Assembly: GCF_038630985.1 (NCBI RefSeq)
Contig: NZ_CP152049.1
Location: forward strand, 4,607,501-4,671,500
Length of the DNA: 64,000 nt
Direction: 5' to 3'
From: Paenibacillus sp. FSL H8-0548
Lineage (GTDB): Bacteria; Bacillota; Bacilli; Paenibacillales; Paenibacillaceae
Position 1 is the stretch's first letter; every line of letters starts with the position of its first letter. The position numbers and the translations under genes were made by a program. The notes beneath the pieces were generated by a model. That model was not told the DNA's origin, made no database searches, and saw only the letters and a program-made list of their open reading frames with translations. Positions 26,647 through 35,558 of this stretch are shown in pieces.

Positions 26647-28140
26647 TTATTCCGAAATCAGCTCAAGCACAGTAACCGACATCGGCGAGAGCTTCGCGCT
26701 AATGGTTGTACCGTTTACAGTAAAGGCTTGATAAGCGGTCGGTACCACCGCATCCGGCTGCTCAAACGTATTATGTGCATCCTTTATAGAAGCTGTAAGC
26801 TCCGTTCCTGTAACCTTAAGGCCAGCGCTTGCCAAACCGCGAAGATCGATCTCCACATCAGCACCTGACTGATTGTCCAGATTGCAAAGGCTGACATGAA
26901 TGCGGCCTTCTGCATCCTTCGAAGCAGATACGGAAACCTGAGGTATCTTCTGCTCATTATGCGCATAATCCTGGCTGTCGATCGACGTTGTAAGAAGCGT
27001 CGCATCCTGATGCACCTTATACATATCGAACACATGATACGTTGGTGTCAGAACCATCTTCTCACCCTCGGTCAGAATTACAGATTGCAGCACATTGATA
27101 ACTTGCGCAATGTTAGCCATTTGAACCCGATCACAATGATCGTGGAAAATATTAAGCGTTACACCTGCAACAAGCGCATCCCGAATCGTATTTTGTTGGT
27201 ACAGGAAGCCAGGGTTCGTTCCCGGCTCAACATCGAACCAAGTGCCCCACTCGTCAACGATAAGCCCGATACGCTTGCTTGGATCATAACGATCCATGAT
27301 CGTGGAATGACGCTCGATCAGCTCATCCATCGTAAGTGCTTTCTTAAGCGTACTGTACCATTCATCCTCATTGAAGCCTGTCGCTGCGCCTTTTTCATGC
27401 CAGGTTTCACCCGGAATTGTGTAATAATGCAAGGAAATCGAATCCATCATCCCGTGCGCCTCGCGCATAAGAACTTCCATCCAGCGATAGTCGTCGACAT
27501 TCGGTCCGCACGCGATTTTATGAATTTTGTTCTCTCCATAATTGCGTACATAGGTTTGATATCTTCGATAAAGGTCAGCATAATATTCAGGACGCATATT
27601 GCCGCCGCAGCCCCAGTTCTCATTGCCTACGCCAAAATATTTCACATTCCACGGCTTTTCTCTGCCATTCTCCTGACGAAGCTCTGCCATCGGGGAAACT
27701 CCATCGAAGGTCATGTATTCCACCCACTCCGACATTTCCTGAACGGTACCACTTCCCACATTACCCGAAATATAAGGCTCGCACTCCAGCATTTCACAAA
27801 GCATCAAAAACTCATGGGTTCCAAAATGGTTGTTCTCCACTACGCCGCCCCAATGGGTATTGATCATCCGTTTACGTGCTTCGCGCGGTCCAATGCCGTC
27901 CTTCCAATGATACTCGTCGGCAAAGCAGCCGCCCGGCCAGCGAAGAACAGGAATCTTCAGTTGTTTAAGAGCTGCTACGATGTCATTGCGAATGCCGTTC
28001 GTGTTCGGAATCGGAGAATCCTCGCCTACCCAAATGCCCTCATAAATACAACGGCCTAAATGCTCGGAGAAATGCCCGTAAATATTACGGTTAATTGTGC
28101 CTGCTGCCAAATCTGCGTTAATCGTTACTCGGTTTGCCAA
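26647..28140 (-). CDS. abfA: GH51 alpha-L-arabinofuranosidase
   Basis: Cytoplasmic exo-enzyme of 497 aa without signal peptide that releases L-arabinose from imported arabino-oligosaccharides. Retaining GH51 residues are visible: acid/base E174 in GNENWGCGG and nucleophile E297 in VDEWGTWF. Other family segments are [27 protein letters not shown] and the C-terminal beta-sandwich ending [11 protein letters not shown]. The start codon is TTG, with GAGGCG some 10 bases ahead; no nearby ATG starts at the conserved N-terminus. It would complete intracellularly what the extracellular GH127/GH2 enzymes begin. A long inverted repeat in its promoter region suggests specific control. Confidence 0.92.
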   Translation of the reverse strand: MANRVTINADLAAGTINRNIYGHFSEHLGRCIYEGIWVGEDSPIPNTNGIRNDIVAALKQLKIPVLRWPGGCFADEYHWKDGIGPREARKRMINTHWGGVVENNHFGTHEFLMLCEMLECEPYISGNVGSGTVQEMSEWVEYMTFDGVSPMAELRQENGREKPWNVKYFGVGNENWGCGGNMRPEYYADLYRRYQTYVRNYGENKIHKIACGPNVDDYRWMEVLMREAHGMMDSISLHYYTIPGETWHEKGAATGFNEDEWYSTLKKALTMDELIERHSTIMDRYDPSKRIGLIVDEWGTWFDVEPGTNPGFLYQQNTIRDALVAGVTLNIFHDHCDRVQMANIAQVINVLQSVILTEGEKMVLTPTYHVFDMYKVHQDATLLTTSIDSQDYAHNEQKIPQVSVSASKDAEGRIHVSLCNLDNQSGADVEIDLRGLASAGLKVTGTELTASIKDAHNTFEQPDAVVPTAYQAFTVNGTTISAKLSPMSVTVLELISE

Positions 28141-28193
28141 TTGCTTCGCCTCAATTCTGTATGTTTAGAATATAATATCTTTATCAGTTCTTT

Positions 28194-28235
28194 GGATTAA
28201 TATATTTATTCATCCAGTAATGTATATATTAATCC
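28194..28235. promoter_or_regulatory. Inverted repeat upstream of the GH51 gene
   Basis: GGATTAATATA and its exact complement TATATTAATCC lie 20 bp apart, centred ~75 bp upstream of the GH51 start. The half-site centres are 31 bp apart, close to three helical turns, so a dimeric regulator could bind both on one face. It is too A+T-rich and has no T tract to be a convincing terminator. Confidence 0.5.
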
Positions 28236-28349
28236 TAATCAAATCATAATGGGAGCGGATACATTTTGCAACCCTAAAAATCATTTTATCGGCTATTTAT
28301 TTATGAACAGAACAAAATCACCCTTACGGATGATTCGAAATCGCGGTCG

Positions 28350-28560
28350 CGTCAGCTCACACTTCTAACGGAAACCACAGACGCTAAATCGCCTTTATTT
28401 TTCGTTTCAAGATTCTAACGGAAACACGAGCCCCTATTTGTACCATACATGCCCGATTTCGCTTCATTTCTGCGGAATAGCGTCTCCCACTTCCGTTAAA
28501 ATGTGACGCTAACCCAAAATGCAACTTTAGCGTCTCTGGCTTCCGTTAGCTTTCGTTATC
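28350..28560. repeat. Family D four-module intergenic repeat
   Basis: Two forward modules beginning TTCTAACGGAAAC (28363, 28413) and two reversed modules ending TTCCGTTA (28491, 28541). Spacing is exactly 50 bp in each arm. The best module reads CTAACGGAAACCANAGACGC with its complement in the last copy. It fills the gap between the GH51 and esterase genes. Only one copy is in the window, but its plan equals that of families B and C. The rest of the 555-bp gap shows no gene. Confidence 0.7.
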
Positions 28561-28695
28561 TGCTCACTGGCTGCTTCCGCAGCATCATTATCAACAGGTT
28601 CGGAGAATGCATAGTTTCCTATACAATGAAAAAAAGCTACCTGCCCCTCGGCATGATAGCTTCCTTCTTCATTGATATATATATAATTCAAACGC

Positions 28696-29481
28696 TTATT
28701 GATCCGATAATGGCAGCCAAGCTAAAAAATGCTGAATATGTGTATCCCAGTAGCCCCATTCATGACTGCCCGGGCCCTCTACGTACGTTAATGGATAATC
28801 TTCTTGTGTGCACGCATCTCGGAAAGCGATATTATCGTTGTACAAGAAATCTTCGGTACCGCAGCACTGATAAAGTGCCGGCTTCTTCACCATCGACTTC
28901 GATTTCGTAGAGAGAAGATGCAGCAAGTCATTATCCGTTCCTAAAATCTCTTTCTCGCCATAGATGAGATTAAAGTACGGCTTCATATGCGGCATTGCAG
29001 GGTCCTTCACATGATTAGCCATGTCCAGCGCACCAGACAAGCTTCCCGCAGCAGCAAAACGATCAGGATAGCTTAAAGCCCATTTGAACGCTCCATAGCC
29101 GCCCATAGACAAGCCTGCAACATAATTATCCTCTCTAGCGTCTGATAAAGGAAAGAAGGATCTAGCGACTTGAGGAAGCTCTTCGGTTAGAAAGGTCCAA
29201 TATTTGTTGCCGTATTCCATATCGGTATAGAAGCTTTGATGCACATTAGGCATAACAACAGCAAGTCCAAGCTCCGCAACATAACGTTCGACAGAGGTTC
29301 GTCTAGCCCAGATCGTATCGTCATCAGAAAAGCCATGCAGCAAGTACAGCGTTTTATGCAGCTTTTTGCCACTGCGATTGTTTAGTCCAATTTGCGAGGT
29401 CGTTTGCTGCGGTAAAATGACAGTCATTGACGTACTAAGGCCTAATGCTTCTGAATAAAAATGACAGGTAATGAGCGCCAA
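28696..29481 (-). CDS. CE1-like esterase (EstA / acyl-esterase family)
   Basis: A 261-aa serine esterase of the esterase-D/acetyl-xylan-esterase type, without a signal peptide. The nucleophile is S125 in AGLSMGGYGAFKWAL, the oxyanion-hole region is LYLLHGFSDDDTIW, and the catalytic His lies in GSHEWGYWDTH near the C-terminus; the acid is probably the Asp in CCGTEDFLY. Related proteins hydrolyse short acyl esters (tributyrin, acetyl or feruloyl groups) and in polysaccharide-utilising bacteria often deacetylate imported oligosaccharides. Its location behind an arabinofuranosidase fits removal of side-chain esters, but the natural substrate is not evident. Confidence 0.85.
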   Translation of the reverse strand: MALITCHFYSEALGLSTSMTVILPQQTTSQIGLNNRSGKKLHKTLYLLHGFSDDDTIWARRTSVERYVAELGLAVVMPNVHQSFYTDMEYGNKYWTFLTEELPQVARSFFPLSDAREDNYVAGLSMGGYGAFKWALSYPDRFAAAGSLSGALDMANHVKDPAMPHMKPYFNLIYGEKEILGTDNDLLHLLSTKSKSMVKKPALYQCCGTEDFLYNDNIAFRDACTQEDYPLTYVEGPGSHEWGYWDTHIQHFLAWLPLSDQ

Positions 29482-29691
29482 TTGATATTCCTCCCTAGGA
29501 GATCTAAATTAAAATCTATTATATCTACATAATGATCTATTCTACCTTAATTATCTATTGAAATGCAGTATCAATTTAGTACGTAGCAAAGTTAGTTAGT
29601 GAACTTTTTTTCAGTACTTCTATCATTTGGAAGATCAAGGTATAATAGTATCCGTCGAATAGATAAATCAAATAAGCGGAGGTTGACAAAA

Positions 29692-30672
29692 ATGAAATTG
29701 ATGCCACTTGAGCGTCGTGGAATATCGGACAGCCGTCTTGCTCTGGGCTGCATGGGACTTGGCGGTAGCTGGGATCTCGCAGACCCTATTACGACTAATC
29801 ATATCCGTCAAGCGGAGGAAGCTGTTGAAGCTGCTTTATCCATCGGCATTACGATGTACGATCACGCGGACATTTATACAAGAGGCAAGGCTGAATCTGT
29901 ATTCGGACAAGTACTGAAGCAGCAGCCCAAGCTTCGAGAGCAAATCGTTATTCAATCCAAAGTAGGCATTCAGCTCGCTGATGGCACTTTGCCAGGACGT
30001 TTCAATTTCTCGAAAGAGCATATTTTGCCATCGGTGAACGGTATTTTAGAACGGCTTGGAACGGAGTACTTAGATGTGCTGCTGCTTCACCGCCCAGATC
30101 CTCTCATGGAGCCGGACGACATTGCAGAAGCATTCACGAAGCTAAAGCTGTCAGGCAAGGTGCGTAATTTCGGTGTATCCAATATGAGTCCTGGGCAAAT
30201 TCGCTTCCTTCAGCGTTCACTCCCTGATCCCATTGTCGTAAACCAGCTTGAGCTTAGTCTCCTTCGTCATGACTTTATTGATCAAGGTATCCATGTCAAC
30301 CAAAAGGCTGGCTTAAAAGATAATTTCGCTGAAGGTCTAGTGGAATTTATGCAAATGGAAGATATTCAAATGCAAGCATGGGGTCCGCTTGCACAAGGCA
30401 GATTCTCTGGCAGAGTATCCGAGGCTGCTTCTGAGGCAGAATTAAAAACATCCGCCTTAGTGAAACAGATCGCAGAAGAGAATGAAACCACTACAGTGGC
30501 CATTGTGCTAGCTTGGCTGATGAAGCATCCTGCGCGTATTCAGCCTGTCATTGGAACGGTTAACGCTACGCGAATTCTTTCCTGCAAGGACGCAGCTAAA
30601 CAAGCTGATATCATGACTCGGGAGCAGTGGTATTCCCTACTTGTAAGCGCTCGCGGCGTTAATATGCCGTAA
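29692..30672 (+). CDS. Aldo/keto reductase
   Basis: NADPH-dependent oxidoreductase of 326 aa with a TIM-barrel AKR fold. The N-terminus LALGCMGLGGSWD, the catalytic Asp/Tyr region in GITMYDHADIYTRGKAESVFG (note YDHADIY), the Lys in VIQSKVGI and the His in VLLLHRPDPLM form the AKR tetrad. NQLELSLL and PVIGTVNATRI are cofactor-binding segments. It resembles the YdhF-like subgroup. The frame opens at 29599, but GCGGAGG lies 9 bp before the ATG at 29692, which begins the conserved region. It stands alone, divergent from the esterase gene. The physiological substrate is unknown. Confidence 0.88.
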   Translation: MKLMPLERRGISDSRLALGCMGLGGSWDLADPITTNHIRQAEEAVEAALSIGITMYDHADIYTRGKAESVFGQVLKQQPKLREQIVIQSKVGIQLADGTLPGRFNFSKEHILPSVNGILERLGTEYLDVLLLHRPDPLMEPDDIAEAFTKLKLSGKVRNFGVSNMSPGQIRFLQRSLPDPIVVNQLELSLLRHDFIDQGIHVNQKAGLKDNFAEGLVEFMQMEDIQMQAWGPLAQGRFSGRVSEAASEAELKTSALVKQIAEENETTTVAIVLAWLMKHPARIQPVIGTVNATRILSCKDAAKQADIMTREQWYSLLVSARGVNMP

Positions 30673-30838
30673 TATTTATTACAAGCCAATAATTATTAAT
30701 AATTTTTCATTATATTCTCATAATCGCTCATAATCCCTTCTGCTGCTAGCTTCGCGTTCTAATAAGCCCAAATAGCCCTGTTTCAATTATGTTATAGTCA
30801 AATACATAAACCGAAACGCGGAGGGACAACCTGACAGC

Positions 30839-31324
30839 ATGAGAAAATTAAACATTATGAAATCGATTGCCAAAGCAGGCTTATGCAGCGCGATCGTACT
30901 ATCGGCAATCACTTTCGGCTCATTTGCGCAGAAGGCAAGTGCAGCGACACCAGAAACTATCAATCTTATCTCTGAAGGCAAACAATATCTCGGAACACCT
31001 TATAAATTCGGTGCACCCGCTGGCGTTACATACGCTTTTGATTGTTCATCCTTTACTCAGTTCTTATTCAAAGGTCTTGACGTTAAGCTCCCGCGTACTT
31101 CATCAGCACAGGCGACAGTTGGCAAGACCGTAGCGAAGGGCTCTCTGAGCATGGGCGATCTTGTTTTCTTTAAAACCAATGGAAAATCCATTAGTCATGT
31201 AGCGATTTACGCAGGAGATAACAAAATCATTCACAGCTCTACGAGTCAAGGCGTCACCGTTTCCAGCCTAGGCACCAGCTATTGGGCCAAAAGCTACGTG
31301 ACTGCAAAACGTGTTTTAAGCTAA
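30839..31324 (+). CDS. Secreted NlpC/P60 cell-wall endopeptidase
   Basis: A 161-aa exported peptidase with a signal peptide (1-~31, ending QKASA) and one NlpC/P60 domain. The catalytic Cys is in FDCSSFTQFLF, the His in SHVAIYAGDNKIIH, and a third polar residue lies in the final IIHSS stretch. Such enzymes cut gamma-D-Glu to diamino-acid bonds in peptidoglycan stem peptides. No SH3 or LysM targeting domain is present, so it is a minimal catalytic unit. A CGGAGGG ribosome binding site lies ~13 bp ahead of the first ATG. A second in-frame ATG six codons later is an alternative start. A perfect terminator follows. Confidence 0.88.
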   Translation: MRKLNIMKSIAKAGLCSAIVLSAITFGSFAQKASAATPETINLISEGKQYLGTPYKFGAPAGVTYAFDCSSFTQFLFKGLDVKLPRTSSAQATVGKTVAKGSLSMGDLVFFKTNGKSISHVAIYAGDNKIIHSSTSQGVTVSSLGTSYWAKSYVTAKRVLS

Positions 31325-31341
31325 TTATGATTTCAAATATG

Positions 31342-31443
31342 CCAAGCGTAAACGGCTGTCGCCGTCCTTTAAAGGCAAAGCTCGTTTCGCAGTGATATAT
31401 AAGCCTATTTATAATTGAAAACTTATAAATTCTTATATATTTA
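31342..31443 (+). repeat. Family A repeat, copy 3 (diverged)
   Basis: Retains AAACGGCTGTCGCCGTCC and the second hairpin, but the stem bases have changed on both sides together: ATATATAAG pairs with CTTATATAT where other copies have AATATAG/CTATATT. It abuts the NlpC terminator at 31447. Confidence 0.7.
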
Positions 31444-31446
31444 AGA

Positions 31447-31485
31447 AAGAAGCTGCTCTCGCAATTGCGATGGCAGCTTCTTTGT
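31447..31485 (+). terminator. Terminator of the NlpC/P60 gene
   Basis: GAAGCTGC and GCAGCTTC pair across a loop that itself contains CGCAATTGCG, followed by TTTGTTGTT. Confidence 0.8.
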
Positions 31486-31508
31486 TGTTAATATGCCAGC
31501 TAAAACAT

Positions 31509-32390
31509 CTATATCAGGCTTCCTTTATGCCGTTGTCGATACCTCAATGGAGTAACACCGACGACCTTTTTGAACGTATGGATAAAATAAGAATCATTCG
31601 GATAGCCAACCTGAATCCCTACTTGCTCAATTGAATATGCCGTCGATTGCAGCAGCCTGCTTGCTTGCTTAATTCTTCTTGCCGTTAAATAATCCGTAAT
31701 ATTGCTCCCGGTCTCCTCATGAAACACGCGAGAAACATAAAACTTGGATAAATGCATATGCTCAGCCAGCTGTTCAAGGCTAACCTCCTCCGCATAATGC
31801 CCCTCAATCCATTGCATAATCTGTTCTGAGTAACGAAGAGCTCTTCCACTCGTTATTATATTCTCATGAATTTGCTTATCGCCTTGCGATCTATGGATAA
31901 GCCCCATTATCTGCAGCAGCAGCATCGCTACCTCTTCCTGCGTCTGCCCTCTCCCCTGCTGGCTCATCTCCTCGTAATGTATGAAGCAATCTTCTAATTC
32001 ATCACTTACCGTCAGTAAATCAAAGGCCGGTCCAACCTCTTTACCCTGCCATACCTTCATCAGCAAGCTGTGCCGCAGTGGAAAGGACACTATACCTTCC
32101 GCCACAGCCGACGGATCGAAGAAAGAGATGGATCGTGTATAAGGCGTCTCTTCGCTTACGCTCGCAAACACTTTATGCAATTGGAAGGGCTGAAATAAAA
32201 ACAGCATGCCTCGCCTCAGCTCATAGCTATGTTGATTTACGATAACACTGCCTTCACCTTCATGAATATAAAGAAGCTCCATGCATTGATGCCAGTGATA
32301 AAAGCCTGGATAAGCAGTATCCGTTCGTACCGTATGCGACCACAAAAAATTATGGCCTTCGAATTTGACAGGATCGAATAAGAAATTCAT
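31509..32390 (-). CDS. AraC-family regulator with cupin sensor
   Basis: A 293-aa regulator (the frame extends 4 codons further upstream). The N-terminal cupin domain (FYHWHQCMELLYIHEGEGSV, quoted in part as HWHQCMELLYIHEG) binds a small effector. The C-terminal pair of helix-turn-helix motifs (LAEHMHLSKFYVSRVFHEETG and GIQVGYPNDSYFIHTFKK) binds DNA. GTGGGG six bases ahead favours the inner ATG at 32390. It has no obvious partner gene: the NlpC gene and the ligase-like gene flank it, separated by terminators and repeats. It therefore probably controls a distant sugar locus. Confidence 0.82.
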   Translation of the reverse strand: MNFLFDPVKFEGHNFLWSHTVRTDTAYPGFYHWHQCMELLYIHEGEGSVIVNQHSYELRRGMLFLFQPFQLHKVFASVSEETPYTRSISFFDPSAVAEGIVSFPLRHSLLMKVWQGKEVGPAFDLLTVSDELEDCFIHYEEMSQQGRGQTQEEVAMLLLQIMGLIHRSQGDKQIHENIITSGRALRYSEQIMQWIEGHYAEEVSLEQLAEHMHLSKFYVSRVFHEETGSNITDYLTARRIKQASRLLQSTAYSIEQVGIQVGYPNDSYFIHTFKKVVGVTPLRYRQRHKGSLI

Positions 32391-32480
32391 GCAGCACCCC
32401 ACGATAACAAGATAACAACATTTCTATCTCTAGTATTACAACTTTATAAAGATTTGCAAAGCTTTAATTTGAAAATTCAC

Positions 32481-32518
32481 AAAAAAAAGATGCTTGCGAC
32501 TACAGCTGCAGGCATCCT
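32481..32518 (-). terminator. Minus-strand terminator upstream of the AraC gene
   Basis: GGATGCCTGC pairs imperfectly with GCAAGCATC, followed by TTTTTTTTG on the minus strand. It lies ~370 bp downstream of the ligase-like gene, beyond a family C repeat, and probably ends that transcript. Confidence 0.65.
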
Positions 32519-32606
32519 TTTCATCAAATTATTAATCCAAGTACTCAGGCTGCAGACTCTCACTGCCGCGCAGAACGAACAAGGCTACCTGTCCGCATAA
32601 AACGAT

Positions 32607-32810
32607 ACTGCCTACACTTCCCGCCTACAGTGTACTTTTTGCAACAGAAACCTCACATGAACGCCAATTCCTCCGGCTACAATGTACTAATGCAATAGTA
32701 TTAGCTCCTAACAAATGATTTATAGCGAATTATAGGTATACTACTGCAGAAAGTGCAGTGTAAGCGAACAGCTTATCGAGTAACTTCGAGTCCATTGCAG
32801 AACTATTCAT
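32607..32810 (-). repeat. Family C repeat, copy 2 (diverged, inverted)
   Basis: Modules CTACAGTGTACTTTTTGCA (32625) and CTACAATGTACTAATGCA (32677) are 52 bp apart. A reversed module with core GCAGTGTAAG lies near 32755 and the fourth is degenerate. The central part matches copy 1 in reverse (TTGTTAGGAGCTAAT). With the nearby terminator it accounts for most of the 490-bp gap. Confidence 0.7.
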
Positions 32811-32883
32811 AGCCTGTTAGCCGAAGACCGAAAATGAAAGTAAAAGTGTCTATTGCCGCCTCGCTTGTATCTCTATCCCGAAA

Positions 32884-33513
32884 CTAACTTCCCTGAGCGT
32901 GGCTATGGCATGCAATCGAATGATACTCGTTATTTTTAACTTTTATCCAGCTATTCCCTCGCCCTTCGGCGTACAAGCTGTCCTTTCTTTTGCACGCTAC
33001 ACCCTCGAGCTCCGAGCGCTTAACGAGCTCAAATAAAGCTACGCCCTCGTCCTCTACAAAAAGCATTTTTTTGTAAAAAGCATTATCCTCCAAAACCAAT
33101 TGCAGCAGCTTCTTACGTGCAAGCAGCGGTGTCTTCCGCAAATCCATGCCATTGTAATAAAGAATATCGAATACAAAAAAAATAACAGGATTGCTTCGCT
33201 TAGCCTCGCGGATGCGCGGATCTTTGTTCATTCTGTACCTCTCCTGCAATGTTTCAAACTCCACGGCTCCCGTTTCCGGATTTACATAAGCAACCTCGCC
33301 GTCCAAAATAACATCAGCGGGCTGTCCCAAAGGAACATTATGTAATTCAGGATATTGCCGTGTAACTTCATTAAAGTGTCTAGTATATAGCTTTACTTTG
33401 CTCGCAAATAAAGAAAGCTGCAAACGGTGACCATCAATAATCGGCTCAAAAATATAATTAGGATCATCAAAGGGCTTGTCGTGCTCGGTCAAGAGCATTG
33501 GTTTCATAAACAA
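32884..33513 (-). CDS. ATP-dependent DNA ligase-like protein lacking the catalytic lysine
   Basis: A 209-aa protein matching only the nucleotidyltransferase (adenylation) domain of LigD/LigC-type ligases. Motif III (FVFDILYYNG), motif IV (LEGVACKRKD) and motif V (SWIKVKN) are intact. Motif I, normally E-P-K-x-D-G-x-R, reads EPIIDGHR: the lysine that accepts AMP is isoleucine (residue 25, codon ATT). Two base changes separate ATT from a Lys codon, so a single sequencing error is unlikely. The C-terminal OB-fold is absent, giving about two-thirds of a normal ligase. Start is TTG at 33513 or the ATG two codons later, with GGAG ahead. It is either inactive or has a non-catalytic role such as DNA-end binding. 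No Ku or polymerase gene is adjacent. Confidence 0.8.
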   Translation of the reverse strand: MFMKPMLLTEHDKPFDDPNYIFEPIIDGHRLQLSLFASKVKLYTRHFNEVTRQYPELHNVPLGQPADVILDGEVAYVNPETGAVEFETLQERYRMNKDPRIREAKRSNPVIFFVFDILYYNGMDLRKTPLLARKKLLQLVLEDNAFYKKMLFVEDEGVALFELVKRSELEGVACKRKDSLYAEGRGNSWIKVKNNEYHSIACHSHAQGS

Positions 33514-33644
33514 TTCGCTTCATCTCCTGTGTATCCATTTTAACATGGACTCATCCCAAAAATCGGCGGTAAATTCAGGTCGAATTAGCGAATAATCTCT
33601 GTGCCTATTCCACATAATAGTTCAGGAAGGAGGCTGATAAAAAA

Positions 33645-33857
33645 ATGGCAAACCGAAACAATCAACTTTTAGTCCCGCAAGCACGTGCAGCGCTGGAGCA
33701 GCTAAAATATGAAATTGCTCAAGAGCTAGGGATACAACTTCCGCAGGATGGCTACTACGGAAACATGACCACACGCGATATGGGTTCCATCGGCGGATCA
33801 ATTACTCGCCGCCTTGTTCAAATGGCCGAGCAGCAGCTCACAAGCCGTCACTCGTAA
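33645..33857 (+). CDS. Alpha/beta-type small acid-soluble spore protein
   Basis: A 70-aa SASP that coats and protects spore DNA and is degraded on germination. The germination-protease cleavage region is seen in KYEIAQELGI, and the conserved DNA-binding core in GNMTTRDMGSIGGSITRRLVQMAEQQL. Length is typical. AAGGAGG lies 10 bp before the ATG. It is transcribed alone, as expected for a forespore-specific gene; the forespore promoter itself is not clear to me. Confidence 0.95.
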   Translation: MANRNNQLLVPQARAALEQLKYEIAQELGIQLPQDGYYGNMTTRDMGSIGGSITRRLVQMAEQQLTSRHS

Positions 33858-33927
33858 TTAATTGCTAAGCGCCGAGAATGCAGAGATGCGGATTCGACGC
33901 TTATTTATTTGCAAAAAAATAGTCGTC

Positions 33928-34030
33928 ACAAGGTGAAGCAGCTGTCGTCGTCCTTTGGCGGCGTCAGCCGTTTCATTCCGAGAAATATAGAGTTAGTATC
34001 GCGAAATGTTCTATTTTCCTATGTTTTGAA
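33928..34030 (+). repeat. Family A repeat, copy 4
   Basis: Contains GTCGTCCTTTGGCGGCGTC and GAAATATAGAGTTAGTAT, with a partly decayed right arm (CCTATGTTTTG). Unlike other copies it is not clearly joined to a terminator. It fills the gap before fabV. Confidence 0.75.
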
Positions 34031-34153
34031 AAAATCCATTCTATCATGAACGGAAAACTTCCCTTCTGTTGCAAAAATCGGTAAAATGAAATAGAGTTGC
34101 CATGCTACATAACGTTATTATGCAAATTCCATAACAGAGAGGAATATTCTAAT

Positions 34154-35344
34154 ATGATTATTCAACCAAAAACACGCGGATTTATTTGTACAACAGCTCA
34201 TCCAGAGGGCTGCGCGCAGCAGGTACAGCGCCAAATCAATTATGTAAGTGCACAGCCGCCCATTAAAGGGCCTAAAAACGTACTAGTCATTGGCGCATCA
34301 ACAGGCTACGGTCTCGCTTCCCGTATCGTCTCCTCCTTCGCAGCAGGCGCCAATACGATTGGCGTTTATTTCGACAAAGCTGCTGAAGGCGCTCGCACAG
34401 CATCGGCTGGCTGGTATAATTCCGCCGCATTCGAAGAGGCAGCAGCTGCCGCTGGACGCAAATCCTACAGCATCGTTGGCGATGCATTCTCGGATGAGAT
34501 TAAAGCAAAAACCATTGATCTTATTCGTACTGAGCTTGGTCAAATTGATCTCGTCGTATACAGCGTCGCTTCTCCTCGGCGTACACATCCAAAAACGGGT
34601 GAAACCTTCTCTTCCGTTATTAAACCGCTTGGCGGCACCTATACGAACAAAACGGTTAACTTCCACAGCGGAGACGTTACTCAAGCAACGATTGAGCCTG
34701 CTACAGAAGACGAGCTTCGTCAAACGATAGCTGTTATGGGCGGCGAAGACTGGCAAATGTGGATTGACGAGCTATCGCAAGCAGGCGCACTTGCAGAAGG
34801 TGCAACGACCGTAGCCTACTCCTATATTGGACCGGAAATTACGCATGCCGTTTACCGCGAAGGTACGATCGGTGCTGCCAAAAACGACCTGGAAGCAACA
34901 GCTCACCGTCTCAACGAGCAGCTTAGCCATCAAGGCGGACGTGCTTTCGTATCGGTTAATAAAGCACTGGTAACACAATCAAGCTCCGCTATTCCAGTGG
35001 TTCCGCTTTATATTTCTGCACTGTACAAGGTAATGAAGGAAAAAGGCATTCACGAGGGCTGTATCGAGCAAATGTATCGCCTATTCTCCGATCGCCTATA
35101 CAGTAAAGATGACGCGCTCGTTGACGAGAGAGGTCTTATCCGTGTAGATGATTGGGAAATGCGCCCTGAAATTCAAGCTGAGGTTGCAGAGGTTTGGGCT
35201 AAGCTTACAACGGAGAACGTATATGAGCTTTCTGATCTTGAAGGCTACCGTCGTGAGTTTTTCCAACTGTTCGGCTTTGAAACGGACGGCATTGATTACG
35301 AAGCAGATGTTAATCCGGATGTTAACATCACTAATCTTAAATAA
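34154..35344 (+). CDS. fabV: Trans-2-enoyl-ACP/CoA reductase FabV
   Basis: A 396-aa NADH-dependent enoyl reductase of the FabV/Ter type, which catalyses the last reduction of fatty-acid elongation and is insensitive to triclosan in characterised cases. The cofactor loop is VIGASTGYGLASR near residue 45. The active-site pair lies in YREGTIGAAK, the Y-x8-K spacing specific to this family. The C-terminal segment WAKLTTENVYELSDLEGYRREF (abbreviated) is also typical. The frame opens at 34097, but AGAGAGG lies 10-16 bp before the ATG at 34154, which begins the conserved MIIQPKTRGFIC. Monocistronic, with a perfect terminator. Confidence 0.93.
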   Translation: MIIQPKTRGFICTTAHPEGCAQQVQRQINYVSAQPPIKGPKNVLVIGASTGYGLASRIVSSFAAGANTIGVYFDKAAEGARTASAGWYNSAAFEEAAAAAGRKSYSIVGDAFSDEIKAKTIDLIRTELGQIDLVVYSVASPRRTHPKTGETFSSVIKPLGGTYTNKTVNFHSGDVTQATIEPATEDELRQTIAVMGGEDWQMWIDELSQAGALAEGATTVAYSYIGPEITHAVYREGTIGAAKNDLEATAHRLNEQLSHQGGRAFVSVNKALVTQSSSAIPVVPLYISALYKVMKEKGIHEGCIEQMYRLFSDRLYSKDDALVDERGLIRVDDWEMRPEIQAEVAEVWAKLTTENVYELSDLEGYRREFFQLFGFETDGIDYEADVNPDVNITNLK

Positions 35345-35356
35345 CAATTACAACAA

Positions 35357-35399
35357 AAAGCCCATTCAAGCGTGATTCGCTTGAATGGGCTTTTTTTCT
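35357..35399 (+). terminator. Terminator of fabV
   Basis: AAGCCCATTCAAGCG pairs with CGCTTGAATGGGCTT across a 4-5 nt loop, followed by TTTTTC; the stem is perfect. Confidence 0.93.
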
Positions 35400-35465
35400 C
35401 AATGCTTCAGATATAAGAAGAAACGAATACGTCTGCCTTATCTAAGGGCAAGAAGTTTCTTGCAA

Positions 35466-35512
35466 AATTATAGGTGGAGTATACAGGTGGAACGTATACT
35501 TTCCCATATTTC
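35466..35512 (+). repeat. Family A half copy (second hairpin only)
   Basis: AGTATAC and GTATACT pair across a 9-nt loop, flanked by ATTATAG and CCATATTTC. Compared with copy 1, an A-T pair in the stem has become C-G on both sides. It joins directly to the csp terminator. Confidence 0.65.
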
Positions 35513-35548
35513 AAAAAAAAGCTCTCAACCCGAAGGTTAAGAGCTCTT
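35513..35548 (-). terminator. Terminator of the cold-shock gene
   Basis: On the minus strand AGCTCTTAACC, tetraloop TTCG, then GGTTGAGAGCT and a run of eight T. Confidence 0.9.
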
Positions 35549-35558
35549 AATTTTAATA

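Noticed and set aside
26896..28059. A 387-codon open frame on the plus strand
   Set aside because: It lies wholly inside the GH51 gene on the opposite strand, has no family-like motifs or ribosome binding site, and is explained as a shadow of the GH51 codon pattern.
28194..28235. Inverted repeat before GH51 as a terminator
   Set aside because: The stem is almost all A-T, the loop is 20 nt, and no T tract follows on either strand; a regulator site is more likely.
32520..32615. Minus-strand frame ending GSESLQPEYLD just before a terminator, looking like a gene C-terminus
   Set aside because: It is open for only ~25 codons before a stop inside the family C repeat, and I cannot match it to any family. 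It could be a remnant of a gene cut by the repeat, but support is too thin.
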